This document shows positions 51,481 to 59,830 of a stretch of DNA of 64,000 nt, in pieces. This DNA comes from Alphaproteobacteria bacterium UBA6411 (GTDB lineage Bacteria; Pseudomonadota; Alphaproteobacteria; CAAGCB01; CAG-977), in assembly GCA_002438565.1 (NCBI GenBank), contig DJPN01000002.1, forward strand, positions 1-64,000, given 5' to 3'. The notes below the pieces were generated by a model. That model saw only the letters and a list, made by a program, of their open reading frames with translations, did no database searches and had not been told where the DNA came from. Numbering within the stretch: the first letter of the stretch is position 1; each line of letters begins with the position of its first letter. The translations under genes and the position numbers were made by a program.

Positions 51481-52529
51481 GCAACGGGCGCCCACAAAAC
51501 GTCCTCGATTCGGCTCGCCCCCGTAATCAGCATGACCAAACGGTCGATTCCGACGGCAATGCCCGCGGCGGGCGGCATGGCGGCGACGGCGGCGATGAAA
51601 TCCTCGTCAATCGGATAGCGTTCGCCGTACAGCTTTTCCTTTAAATCCATATCGTGTTCAAAGCGTTCGCGCTGTTCTTTCGCGTCGGTCAGTTCGGAAA
51701 ACGCGTTCGCCAGCTCGATGCCCGAAGCATACACTTCAAAACGTTCCGCCAGCCGTTCGTCCGACGGTTTGCGCCGCGACAAAGCCGCCATGCACACGGG
51801 ATAGTCGTACAAAATCGTCGGCCGGCCGGCCAGCCCCAAGTGCGGTTCGATTTTTTCGTAAGCGATGCGGAAATAAATGTCGTCCCAGCGGTCGTCGGGC
51901 GACGTTTCGATGCCGATTTTTTTTGCCTGTTCCGCCAAAGGCGCGGGGTCGGGCTCAAGGCTCGGCTCTTTGGGCAAAGTCGCCATCAAATCGAACCCCG
52001 CGTATTTTTGCACCGCTTCGGCAACCGATATTTTTTCCCATTCAACGAACGGATCACATTCGACACCGTCGCCTTTGAGTTTTTTAACCCCGCACGATTC
52101 GGCACACGCGCGCACCAGTTCGACCGTGTCGTCCATCAGCGTCGTGTAATCGCAATTCGCCCGATACCACTCCAGCATGATGAATTCGGGGTGATGGTGC
52201 TTGGATCGTTCTTCGTTGCGGAACACGCGCGCCATTTGAAAGATTCGGGGCAAGCCCGCCGCCAGCAGTTTTTTCATCGTGAATTCGGGCGACGTGTGCA
52301 GATACATCGTTCGGTCGTCCTGCCCGAACGGTTCAACCAAAGACGTCTGAAACGCTTTCAAGTGCGGCTCCAGCCCCGGGGAAATTTGCAAAATCGGCGT
52401 TTCAACCTCCAAAAAATCCCGTGAAACAAAGAATTGTCTGACGGCTTCGATAATCGCCGCGCGTTTTCTCAGCAGCGGCAAACGGCGCACATATTCGGCG
52501 GGATGCCAGAACGGAATCTGATTGGTCAT
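51477..52529 (-). CDS. epmA: EF-P lysyltransferase (EpmA/PoxA/GenX)
   Basis: This 350-residue protein is the class II lysyl-tRNA synthetase core without the anticodon-binding domain. Motif 2 is RVFRNEERSKHHHPEF and motif 3 is GIAVGIDRLVMLI. EpmA attaches beta-lysine to EF-P. The gene is divergent from efp, 106 bp away, which supports the assignment. The aminomutase EpmB, needed to make beta-lysine, is not in the window. Confidence 0.93.
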   Translation of the reverse strand: MTNQIPFWHPAEYVRRLPLLRKRAAIIEAVRQFFVSRDFLEVETPILQISPGLEPHLKAFQTSLVEPFGQDDRTMYLHTSPEFTMKKLLAAGLPRIFQMARVFRNEERSKHHHPEFIMLEWYRANCDYTTLMDDTVELVRACAESCGVKKLKGDGVECDPFVEWEKISVAEAVQKYAGFDLMATLPKEPSLEPDPAPLAEQAKKIGIETSPDDRWDDIYFRIAYEKIEPHLGLAGRPTILYDYPVCMAALSRRKPSDERLAERFEVYASGIELANAFSELTDAKEQRERFEHDMDLKEKLYGERYPIDEDFIAAVAAMPPAAGIAVGIDRLVMLITGASRIEDVLWAPVA

Positions 52530-52635
52530 AAAAAAATTACTCCTTTTGACGGCTGGGCTCTTGCGTTACAAAAGCCAATCTGTTATTTTTCGCTAAATTC
52601 TATCTTCTTTACTTTTGTATACAAGGAAAAAAGTC

Positions 52636-53199
52636 ATGAAAATGCAAGCTAACCAAATCCGTCCGGGTTGGGTCATCGAATACAACGGCAAACAGTGTCT
52701 GGTCATCGGCATCGACTTGGTGATTCCGGGCAAAGGCAACGCCACCATTCAGGTCGAAATGCGCGACGTCGCCACGGGCGTCAAAACCCAGCAGCGCTGG
52801 CGCACGGCCGATACCGTCGAAAAATTGATGAGCGAAGACCACGACTGCACTTATTTGTATTCGGACGGCAAAGACTTGACGTTCATGATGATCGACACTT
52901 ACGACCAGTTCACCGTGCCCAAGGAATTGCTGGGCGATCGCGCCGCTTATCTGCAGGACAACATGGAATGTGTCGTCCAGTTCATTGAAGGCCACCCCGT
53001 CAGCGTCGAAATTCCGGCCAAGGTCGTTCAGACCGTCGTCGAAACCGAACCCGTCATCAAAGGACAGACCGTTTCGTCGTCTTACAAACCCGCGGTTTTG
53101 GACAACGGATTGCGCATCGGCGTTCCGCCGTTTGTTGCGACGGGCGACAAAATCGTCGTTTCCACCATTGACAACACCTATGTCGAACGCGCGAAATAA
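52636..53199 (+). CDS. efp: Elongation factor P
   Basis: The 187-residue protein eases ribosome stalling at polyproline. The N-terminal KOW-like domain carries the modified Lys33 in IPGKGNA, and the C-terminal OB domains end in VPPFVATGDKIVVST and YVER. I use ATG 52636 behind AAGGAA; an upstream in-frame start adds residues outside the family. The modified Lys and the adjacent epmA suggest lysylation. An IMPase gene follows after 21 bp. Confidence 0.97.
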   Translation: MKMQANQIRPGWVIEYNGKQCLVIGIDLVIPGKGNATIQVEMRDVATGVKTQQRWRTADTVEKLMSEDHDCTYLYSDGKDLTFMMIDTYDQFTVPKELLGDRAAYLQDNMECVVQFIEGHPVSVEIPAKVVQTVVETEPVIKGQTVSSSYKPAVLDNGLRIGVPPFVATGDKIVVSTIDNTYVERAK

Positions 53200-53220
53200 T
53201 TAAGGAAAGAGGCTGATTCC

Positions 53221-54312
53221 ATGCCTAAAACTACAATCAGACCGTCCAGCCCGATGATGCGCCGTTCCGGTGCGCGCAAAGCCATTGCCGCAGAACGCGT
53301 TTCCGAACGCAAAGCGCAGGAGCAGGAACGTTTGGTCAAGGAAAACATCAAAAACCGCGCCATTGCAGCCCTGCAGCAAAAGCAGGAGGAAATGCGTGAA
53401 GCGCGCGGCGAACGCGAAGGCTTTGACGACCGCCATGAAAGAACGACTTTCATGAAGCGCGATCCCGTGGTTGATTTCCGCGAATCCCGCCAAGACAAAT
53501 TCATTTCGTCGCTGTCGGCGAACTTGAACGTGATGATCCAAGCCGTCAAACGCGCCGGCCGCGGGCTGATGCGCGATTTCGGCGAATTGGAAAACCTGCA
53601 GCTGTCGCAAAAGGGCGCGGCGGATTTTGTTTCCACCGCCGACACCAATTCCGAAAAAACACTGCGCGAATATTTGCTGAAAGTCCGTCCCCGCTACGGC
53701 TTTTTGCAAGAGGAAGGCGGTGAAATCAAAGGCGAGGACACGTCGCACCGCTGGATTATCGATCCGCTGGACGGCACGATGAACTTTTTGCACGCCGTCC
53801 CGCATTTCGCGATTTCTCTGGCTTTGCAGGAAGATCAGGAAATTGTCGCCGGCGTGGTCTACAACCCCGCCACGTCCGATTTGTTTTATGCGGAAAAAGG
53901 ATTCGGCGCATGGATGCTGACCGCTTCGGGTTCCAGCCGTCTGCACGTTTCCAAACGCTCGGCTTTGAACGAATCCGTCGTTGTAACGGGCATTCCGCAC
54001 TTGGGACACGGCAATGCCGAACGCTTTGTCGCTCAGCTGATGCCGATGATGACCAAAACGGGCGGGGTTCGCCGCATGGGCGCCGCTTCTTTGGATTTGG
54101 CGTACGTCGCCGCCGGCCGCTTTGAATGTTATTGGGAAGAAGACATCAAACCGTGGGATATTGCCGCGGGGATGCTGATGGTGCGCGAAGCGGGCGGACG
54201 CGTCTGCACGACTTCGGGCGTCGAAACCCCGAAAACGGTTCTGACGGACGGATCGATTTTGGCTTCAAACTCTTTGCAGTACGAAGTATTCAAAAGCCTT
54301 ATCGTCAAATAA
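53221..54312 (+). CDS. Inositol monophosphatase family protein with N-terminal extension
   Basis: This 363-residue protein has an IMPase domain from about residue 100: SANLNVMIQAVKRAGRGLM, the metal motifs EEGG and DPLDGTMNF, and WDIAAGMLMVREAGG. The family dephosphorylates inositol-1-phosphate or related substrates; SuhB members also act in rRNA antitermination. Residues 1-97 are an extra, highly charged Arg/Glu/Gln-rich segment, mostly helical in appearance, absent from ordinary IMPases. Only the first ATG, with AAAGAGG upstream, has a ribosome-binding site. The efp-IMPase order is common in alphaproteobacteria. Confidence 0.88.
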   Translation: MPKTTIRPSSPMMRRSGARKAIAAERVSERKAQEQERLVKENIKNRAIAALQQKQEEMREARGEREGFDDRHERTTFMKRDPVVDFRESRQDKFISSLSANLNVMIQAVKRAGRGLMRDFGELENLQLSQKGAADFVSTADTNSEKTLREYLLKVRPRYGFLQEEGGEIKGEDTSHRWIIDPLDGTMNFLHAVPHFAISLALQEDQEIVAGVVYNPATSDLFYAEKGFGAWMLTASGSSRLHVSKRSALNESVVVTGIPHLGHGNAERFVAQLMPMMTKTGGVRRMGAASLDLAYVAAGRFECYWEEDIKPWDIAAGMLMVREAGGRVCTTSGVETPKTVLTDGSILASNSLQYEVFKSLIVK

Positions 54313-54326
54313 GGAGAACACCCATT
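54311..54326 (+). promoter_or_regulatory. Ribosome-binding site with ATT start codon
   Basis: AAGGAG (54311-54316) lies seven bases before an in-frame ATT (54324-54326). No ATG, GTG or TTG occurs in frame at a workable distance, and starting here gives a complete signal peptide. Confidence 0.6.
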
Positions 54327-55382
54327 TTCCGCCGTTTTGCAAAATTTACCGCCGTTTTTGCCGTTGTTTACGCAACGGCGACGGCGGCTTTTGCTCAAAT
54401 CACGTTGGATTTGGACGTATTGACGGATGATCTGACGGCATCGGCGAAAGAACGGGAAAACCAATCGAACGTCGCTTTGACTCCGCCCGCCGAAAAAAGC
54501 GTCGCAGCTCCGAAAAAAGAAAGCGCAAAACCCGTTCGCAAGAAAAGCGGAAAAGGGAAAAAGGCGGTAAAGGCCGTCAAGGCGAAAAAGCCGAAAAAAG
54601 CCGTAAAACCCGTTGTTAAACAGCCGGTCAAACCCGCTAAAAAATACGAAGTCAAGGAAAACGGCACGGGGGACGCGCATGACAGGCTGAAACCCCGCGC
54701 AGATCCCGTTCCGACGGTCAAGGTCCTGCCCGTCGCCCCTCTGCCCGTCAAAACGCAGGAACCTGTTTTGCAGGCCGAAGCCGCACCCGCAGAACCGATG
54801 CTGTCCAAGCATTTTCTGGAACAAAAGGAAAAGGGTGAACAGACCGCGAAAGAGCTTGATTTGATGAAGCAGGCGCAAACGGCTGAACCGGACGCAATTC
54901 CCGAAATGCTGCTGACCCGCAAAACGTCAAAAGTTTTAAAAACGGACGAGGCCGCCAAATGGTCGGTCGTCCCCGTCATACGAAAACTGACGCCGAAAGA
55001 ACGCTCGGCCTTTTTGGTCAAGGAAGTCCCTGCGGATTCGGCAACGGCAAAAGCGGTTTTGCGGAACAAAGATTTGACGGCGATATTTGTTTTCTTGGAA
55101 AATTCCGCCGAATTGACAGAGGAAATGCAGGCTGAAATAGAAAAGCTGGCAAAACTTTTCAAAAAAGATTCCGCCCGCCGCATTTTGATATTGTCGTACA
55201 GCCGTCCGTCGGCTCAAGACACCGGCAGAGAACGCCAGACGTCTTTGCGGCGCGCATTGGCGGTTCGTTCGGCCTTGGCGCGCGCAGGCATCAGCAGTTT
55301 GCGGATTGAAATCAGATCGCAGGCGACAAAAGGCGCAGGCGGCAAACTGCCCGACCGCGCCGATATTTTGATTGACGGATAA
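54324..55382 (+). CDS. OmpA-like periplasmic protein starting at ATT
   Basis: The 352-residue protein begins with a signal peptide (FRRFAKFTAVFAVVYATATA, cleaved near AFA-QIT) if read from ATT 54324. A Lys/Pro/Ala-rich linker (about 50-130) follows and would span the periplasm. The last 110 residues look like an OmpA/MotB peptidoglycan-binding fold: FLENSAELTEEMQAEIEKLA and RRALAVRSALARAGI, although the usual GHTD motif is missing (LSYSRPSA in its place). It stands between IMPase and a MotA/TolQ-like gene, so it is likely part of that envelope unit. Confidence 0.7.
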   Translation: MFRRFAKFTAVFAVVYATATAAFAQITLDLDVLTDDLTASAKERENQSNVALTPPAEKSVAAPKKESAKPVRKKSGKGKKAVKAVKAKKPKKAVKPVVKQPVKPAKKYEVKENGTGDAHDRLKPRADPVPTVKVLPVAPLPVKTQEPVLQAEAAPAEPMLSKHFLEQKEKGEQTAKELDLMKQAQTAEPDAIPEMLLTRKTSKVLKTDEAAKWSVVPVIRKLTPKERSAFLVKEVPADSATAKAVLRNKDLTAIFVFLENSAELTEEMQAEIEKLAKLFKKDSARRILILSYSRPSAQDTGRERQTSLRRALAVRSALARAGISSLRIEIRSQATKGAGGKLPDRADILIDG

Positions 55383-55408
55383 AACAACTCACAAGAGGAG
55401 TGTTTCCC

Positions 55409-56398
55409 ATGGAATTTCCCGGCCGCTACATTGCGCGAATGGTATTGTTTCTGGCGTTGGTCTGCATTGCAGGCGTTTTGCTGTTTCCGTTTTTAAAATC
55501 GGCGTTTTTCACAAATCCCGTTTTAAACGGCTTGATTGTTTTCGTTTTGGCGGCGGGCATCATTTTAAATTTCCGATCCGTCCTTGTTTTGCGCAAGGAA
55601 ATCAAATGGATAAATGCCTCTCCTCTGCCTTTGGAGGATGCGGCGGTCGCCCCGTTGCGGCTGTTGTCCCCGCTGGCGCTGATTTTGAAAAACAACCGCG
55701 CCAAGGGAAACGCCGTCATTTCCCCGACGATTGCGCGCTCCGTTTTGGATTCGGTCGGAATGCGCATGGAGGAAGTCCGCGACATTTCGCGCTATTTAAT
55801 CGGATTGTCCACGTTCTTGGGGTTGCTGGGAACGTTTTGGGGATTGATGAGCACCGTCGGCGCGGTCGGCGATGTGATTCGGTCGCTGAATGTGTCGGGC
55901 GAATCGGCGACGGACGCGTTCAATACGATTAAAAACAGTTTGGAAGCCCCCATGTCAGGGATGGGAACGGCGTTTTCGTCATCTTTGCTGGGACTGGCGG
56001 GCGCGCTGGTTATGGGTTTCTTGGATTTACAGGCAAACGGCGCGCAAAACCGTTTTTACAACGGATTGGACGAACATCTGGCGGCGTTGACCCGCTATGC
56101 GTCGGGTGTCGGATCCACGGACGATTCGGTAACGTCCAACGCGGCGTATACCAACGCTTTGCTGGAACAAATGGTGGAAAGCATGGCCGATATCCGCCGC
56201 CAGCTGCAAATCGGCGATGCAAAAGCGCAGGAACGCGCGCAAAACGATACGGATTTGCTGCGCTACATCAGCCGAATCGACCGCAGTATCGGACAGATTG
56301 ACAAAAATTCGGAAGCCCGTCAGGAAATTCTGCTGCGCGAAGTCCGCGATTCGTTCCGTTTGCTGATTCGCACCATTTCGGGAACGGACGGAAAATAA
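55409..56398 (+). CDS. MotA/TolQ/ExbB-like proton channel subunit
   Basis: A 329-residue inner-membrane protein with two N-terminal helices (about 10-55) and two more near 130-155 and 180-205. The segment LGLLGTFWGLMSTVGAVGDV and APMSGMGTAFSSSLLGLAGAL are the channel helices shared by MotA, TolQ and ExbB. I use ATG 55409, eight bases after AAGAGGAG. The next gene overlaps it by one base and encodes the likely partner. No flagellar or ton genes are nearby, so the load it drives is unknown. Confidence 0.85.
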   Translation: MEFPGRYIARMVLFLALVCIAGVLLFPFLKSAFFTNPVLNGLIVFVLAAGIILNFRSVLVLRKEIKWINASPLPLEDAAVAPLRLLSPLALILKNNRAKGNAVISPTIARSVLDSVGMRMEEVRDISRYLIGLSTFLGLLGTFWGLMSTVGAVGDVIRSLNVSGESATDAFNTIKNSLEAPMSGMGTAFSSSLLGLAGALVMGFLDLQANGAQNRFYNGLDEHLAALTRYASGVGSTDDSVTSNAAYTNALLEQMVESMADIRRQLQIGDAKAQERAQNDTDLLRYISRIDRSIGQIDKNSEARQEILLREVRDSFRLLIRTISGTDGK

Positions 56399-57420
56399 TG
56401 GCGGGACGAATTCGCAAACACGCCGTTTACAATTTTTGGCCGAGCTTTGTCGACGTCATGTCGAATCTGCTGATTGTCGTCCTGTTTTTCCTGTTGCTGT
56501 TCGTTGTTTCGCACTATTTTCTGGGGCGCAATCTGGATACGAAAAACTCTGAAATCGAACTGCTGAACAATCAGCTGAACACTTTGTCCGACGAACTGTC
56601 GAACGAACGGAAAACCGCCGCCGATTTGGGGGAACAACTGTCCGCGGCGCGTTCAGACTATAAGGATTCTCTGGCTAAAATAGCCCTTTTGACGCAAGAC
56701 GTCGAAGCGTTGGAATTACGCAAAAAAGAATTGGAAAAAGAGGCCTCGGCTCACAAACAGGCTTTTGAAAACGAACGTAAAATCTCCGACGAAGCGAAAG
56801 CTCACATCGCGCTTTTGAACACGAAAACGCAAAATCTGACCGACGAAATCGCGAAATTGAACGCGGCTTTGGGCGCGGCGGAGGAAAAAGCCAAAACGCA
56901 AAACGCGCAAATCGCGGATTTGGGGAAACGGCTGAACAAAGCTTTGGCGCAAAAAGCGTCAGAGCTGTCTTATTACCGTTCCGATTTTTTCGGCACTTTG
57001 CGCAAGGTGCTGGAAAACCGCGACGATATCCGAATCGTCGGCGACCGCTTTGTTTTCCAATCCGAACTGTTTTTCAAAAGCGGTTCCGCCCATTTGGAGG
57101 ATCGCGGCAAGAAACAGCTGGATTTGATAGCGGCTTCCATTAAAGAACTGTCGCAAAAAATCCCCGCCAAAGTTCCTTGGGTTTTGCGGGTTGACGGGCA
57201 TACGGACAACGTTCCGATTTCAAACGAATTGTACGCGTCGAACTGGCATTTGTCGTCGGACAGGGCGATTGCCGTCGTGCGTTACTTGATAAAAAAAGGA
57301 GTTCCCGCCAACCGGCTGGTCGCCGCGGGATTCGGATCTCATCAGCCGATTGCGGCCGGCAATTCCCCCGCCGCCCGCAAAAAAAACCGCCGCATCGAAT
57401 TTAAATTGACGGAAAGATAG
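56398..57420 (+). CDS. MotB-like OmpA family stator partner
   Basis: This 340-residue protein has one N-terminal membrane helix preceded by FVDVM; Asp19 matches the proton-carrying Asp of MotB and ExbD. A coiled coil spans about 50-190. The C-terminal OmpA domain (about 200-340) has FKSGSAHLEDRGKK, VDGHTDNVP and KNRRIEFKL, which bind peptidoglycan. With the upstream channel gene it forms a complete ion-driven stator-like unit common in alphaproteobacteria and of unknown task. Confidence 0.88.
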   Translation: MAGRIRKHAVYNFWPSFVDVMSNLLIVVLFFLLLFVVSHYFLGRNLDTKNSEIELLNNQLNTLSDELSNERKTAADLGEQLSAARSDYKDSLAKIALLTQDVEALELRKKELEKEASAHKQAFENERKISDEAKAHIALLNTKTQNLTDEIAKLNAALGAAEEKAKTQNAQIADLGKRLNKALAQKASELSYYRSDFFGTLRKVLENRDDIRIVGDRFVFQSELFFKSGSAHLEDRGKKQLDLIAASIKELSQKIPAKVPWVLRVDGHTDNVPISNELYASNWHLSSDRAIAVVRYLIKKGVPANRLVAAGFGSHQPIAAGNSPAARKKNRRIEFKLTER

Positions 57421-57449
57421 CCTTTTTTGACTTTTTTAAAGAAAGAGGC

Positions 57450-57478
57450 TTGAAATTCCCGACCGTTTAGAGTATAGA
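57450..57478 (+). promoter_or_regulatory. Promoter of rpmE
   Basis: TTGAAA (57450-57455), 17-bp spacer, TATAGA (57473-57478), about 32 bp before the rpmE ATG. Confidence 0.7.
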
Positions 57479-57510
57479 GAATTCACTTATTTACGGACTG
57501 GAGCAGAATT

Positions 57511-57735
57511 ATGAAAAAAGACATTCATCCGAACTACCACGAAATCACCGTGGTCATGACCGACGGAACCGAATTCAAAACCCGTTCCACGATGGGGAAA
57601 GAAGGCGACACCGTCCGTTTGGATATCGATCCGCTGTCGCATCCGGCTTGGACGGGTGTTTACCGCATGATCGACACAGGCGGTCAGCTGGCGAAGTTCA
57701 ACAAACGTTTCGCCGGCTTCACAGCCAAGAAATAA
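57511..57735 (+). CDS. rpmE: Ribosomal protein bL31
   Basis: The 74-residue protein has MKKDIHPNYHEITVVMTDG and the C-terminal HPAWTGVYRMIDTGGQLAKF, AKFNKRFAGF, typical of bL31. It lacks the CxxC zinc motifs, so it is the zinc-free type. It has its own promoter and terminator. Confidence 0.97.
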   Translation: MKKDIHPNYHEITVVMTDGTEFKTRSTMGKEGDTVRLDIDPLSHPAWTGVYRMIDTGGQLAKFNKRFAGFTAKK

Positions 57736-57749
57736 AGGTTTCCTTTTAA

Positions 57750-57784
57750 AACAGCGGCTTGTCCTCAAGCCGTTGTTTTTTTTA
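57750..57784 (+). terminator. Rho-independent terminator after rpmE
   Basis: A 12-bp stem aacagcggcttg/caagccgttgtt with a four-base loop is followed by a run of eight or more T. Confidence 0.92.
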
Positions 57785-57845
57785 TTGCCTTTTTTTTCGC
57801 CGATTGACTATACTGAAAGAAAAAATTTTTTAAGCGAGAATTGTT

Positions 57846-59780
57846 TTGCCAGGTATAGTTAATTATGAAGTGTACGCCTATCAAAACGGCAGCTGGGATT
57901 TAATCGGCCGTTATCCGTCCGAACGCCGCGCCGCCGCGATGGAGCACGCAAAATCCATTGAATTTTCTCAGCAAACTCCTACAAAAGTCGTCAAAGAAAC
58001 ATACGACATGAACGCGCAGACGTTCAGCGAAGCCATGGTTTACCTCAGCGATTTGCCTAAACCGCCGCCGCGCGACAAGCTTATCGGGAAACCGGCGCCC
58101 CCTTTGCCGAAATACAAAAACGAAAAAAAGAACAAAACCAAACAGACCTTTACCGAAGCTTTTTTACGGCTGGGGTTTGCGCTGATTATCTCTCTATTGG
58201 GGGCGGGGGCGTTATCGGCAGGCATTTTGCGCGCCATGATTATGGGAAATTTCGCCCCGACGGAAATGTCCCAGCATTTCGCATTGGGTTTGTTTATCTT
58301 CTTCTTTCTGTTTCTGTCCATTCCTTTGGCGGTTCGCTGGGTGGATTGGAATATTTTGATGGGCGTTGACGACGACGACGATCCGCTTTGGCCGCGTCTG
58401 CCGAAAAAAGACCGTTCCGCCGAAGAAAAAGCCGCAAAACCTGTTGAAAAATTCGTTGAACCGTTTGAAGGCGCGGACGAACTGTCGACCGGCGTCGCCC
58501 GTTTTTTGTTTGACATTTTCGACCGCATCACGGGCCGCAAAACTCTTGCCGAGCGCATCGCCGAACGCGAAGAAAAAGCCGCTTTGAAAAAGGCGGAGGA
58601 TGAAAAAGCCGCCGAAGAAGCTTTGGCCTCTATTCAAAACGATTCACAAACAAGCAAAGACGACGGCGAACAGACGGAAGAAACGCCGGCAGCACAGGAA
58701 ATTCTTCCCGTTCCCGAAAAAACAAACGATTTGGAAGCACCGAAAACGGATGCGGAAACCGCCCCCGCTTTTGTCTTTCCGCCGGAATTGGAACGCTATA
58801 ATCTGCAGCTGGCCGCATTTTTGTCACTGATTTTGAAAACGCTGCAAAAACAAAACGTCCTGCTGAACACTTACGCCCGTTTCGGCGTCGAGCTTTTTTT
58901 GGCTGGCGCGTGCGAATTTTTGTGCGCCAGAAACGCTTTGCCGAAAAACGAAGAACAAATGCTGCTGTCCGCCCAGCTGGAACTGATGGGGCGCACGAAA
59001 CCTTTGGCCGATTTGTTTTTCGACCGTTTGGACGAATATATGCTTGAACCGTCCTATCTGCCGATGATTGAAAACGGATCGAAAGCGATGGAGCTTTATA
59101 CCGAAACGCCGTCATCGCCGGAACTGCCCGCCCTGCTGCAAGGGGCTTTGCAAAAATGGCTGAGCCCCGATAAAAAGGAATTGTCGCAATCGGGAACGAT
59201 ATCGGTGATGTTCACGGATATCGTCGGATCGACGCAGATGACGCAGACATACGGCGACACTTTGGCGCAGGAACTGGTTCACCGCCACAACACAATCGTG
59301 CGGCAGGCGCTGACCGCCTGCAACGGCGAAGAAATCAAACAAACGGGCGACGGCATCATGGCTTCGTTCGTGTGGGCGTCGAACGCATTGGACGCGGCAA
59401 TAGCGATTCAGCGCGCCGTCAATGAATACAACCGCGAATCGCCGACCGTTCCGCTGGAAATCCGAATCGGATTGAATTCGGGCGAACCGATTGTCGAAAA
59501 CAACGATCTGTTCGGATTGACGGTTCAAATCGCTTCCCGCGTTTGCGCCCAAGCCGACAAAAACCAGATTCTCGTTTCCAGCGTCGTCAAGGAATTGGCC
59601 GCCGGAAAAGGTTATGTTTTCAAAGATTTGGGCCTGTTTGACTTGAAAGGCATCGACGAACGGCAGCGCTTGTACGAAGTCGTTTGGCAACCCCCTCAAA
59701 AAAAGCCGGAAAAGAAACCGAAGCCGGAACCGCTGCCCCCCGTTGAAAAGAATTTTGACGAAGTCTTGCCCGAATTGTAA
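57846..59780 (+). CDS. Membrane-bound class III adenylate/guanylate cyclase
   Basis: In this 644-residue protein, residues 1-60 (VNYEVYAYQNGSWDLIGRYP) match a conserved N-terminal module of alphaproteobacterial cyclases. Two membrane helices (about 108-132 and 145-166) form a hairpin, then a charged Glu/Lys-rich linker (about 180-300). The cyclase domain (about 445-615) has metal Asp in MFTDIVGST and TGDGIMASF. Both domain ends being cytosolic is likely. I accept the TTG at 57846 because the N-terminal module begins there. Whether it makes cAMP or cGMP is not certain. Confidence 0.88.
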   Translation: MPGIVNYEVYAYQNGSWDLIGRYPSERRAAAMEHAKSIEFSQQTPTKVVKETYDMNAQTFSEAMVYLSDLPKPPPRDKLIGKPAPPLPKYKNEKKNKTKQTFTEAFLRLGFALIISLLGAGALSAGILRAMIMGNFAPTEMSQHFALGLFIFFFLFLSIPLAVRWVDWNILMGVDDDDDPLWPRLPKKDRSAEEKAAKPVEKFVEPFEGADELSTGVARFLFDIFDRITGRKTLAERIAEREEKAALKKAEDEKAAEEALASIQNDSQTSKDDGEQTEETPAAQEILPVPEKTNDLEAPKTDAETAPAFVFPPELERYNLQLAAFLSLILKTLQKQNVLLNTYARFGVELFLAGACEFLCARNALPKNEEQMLLSAQLELMGRTKPLADLFFDRLDEYMLEPSYLPMIENGSKAMELYTETPSSPELPALLQGALQKWLSPDKKELSQSGTISVMFTDIVGSTQMTQTYGDTLAQELVHRHNTIVRQALTACNGEEIKQTGDGIMASFVWASNALDAAIAIQRAVNEYNRESPTVPLEIRIGLNSGEPIVENNDLFGLTVQIASRVCAQADKNQILVSSVVKELAAGKGYVFKDLGLFDLKGIDERQRLYEVVWQPPQKKPEKKPKPEPLPPVEKNFDEVLPEL

Positions 59781-59830
59781 AAATCGGATATCCTGTTTAT
59801 TAAGGATTCACTCAAAGAAAGGAGTGCGCT

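Noticed and set aside
54126..54323. OmpA-like gene beginning within the IMPase gene
   Set aside because: The upstream frame encodes no signal or domain and is the shadow of IMPase; the ATT with AAGGAG explains the gene better.
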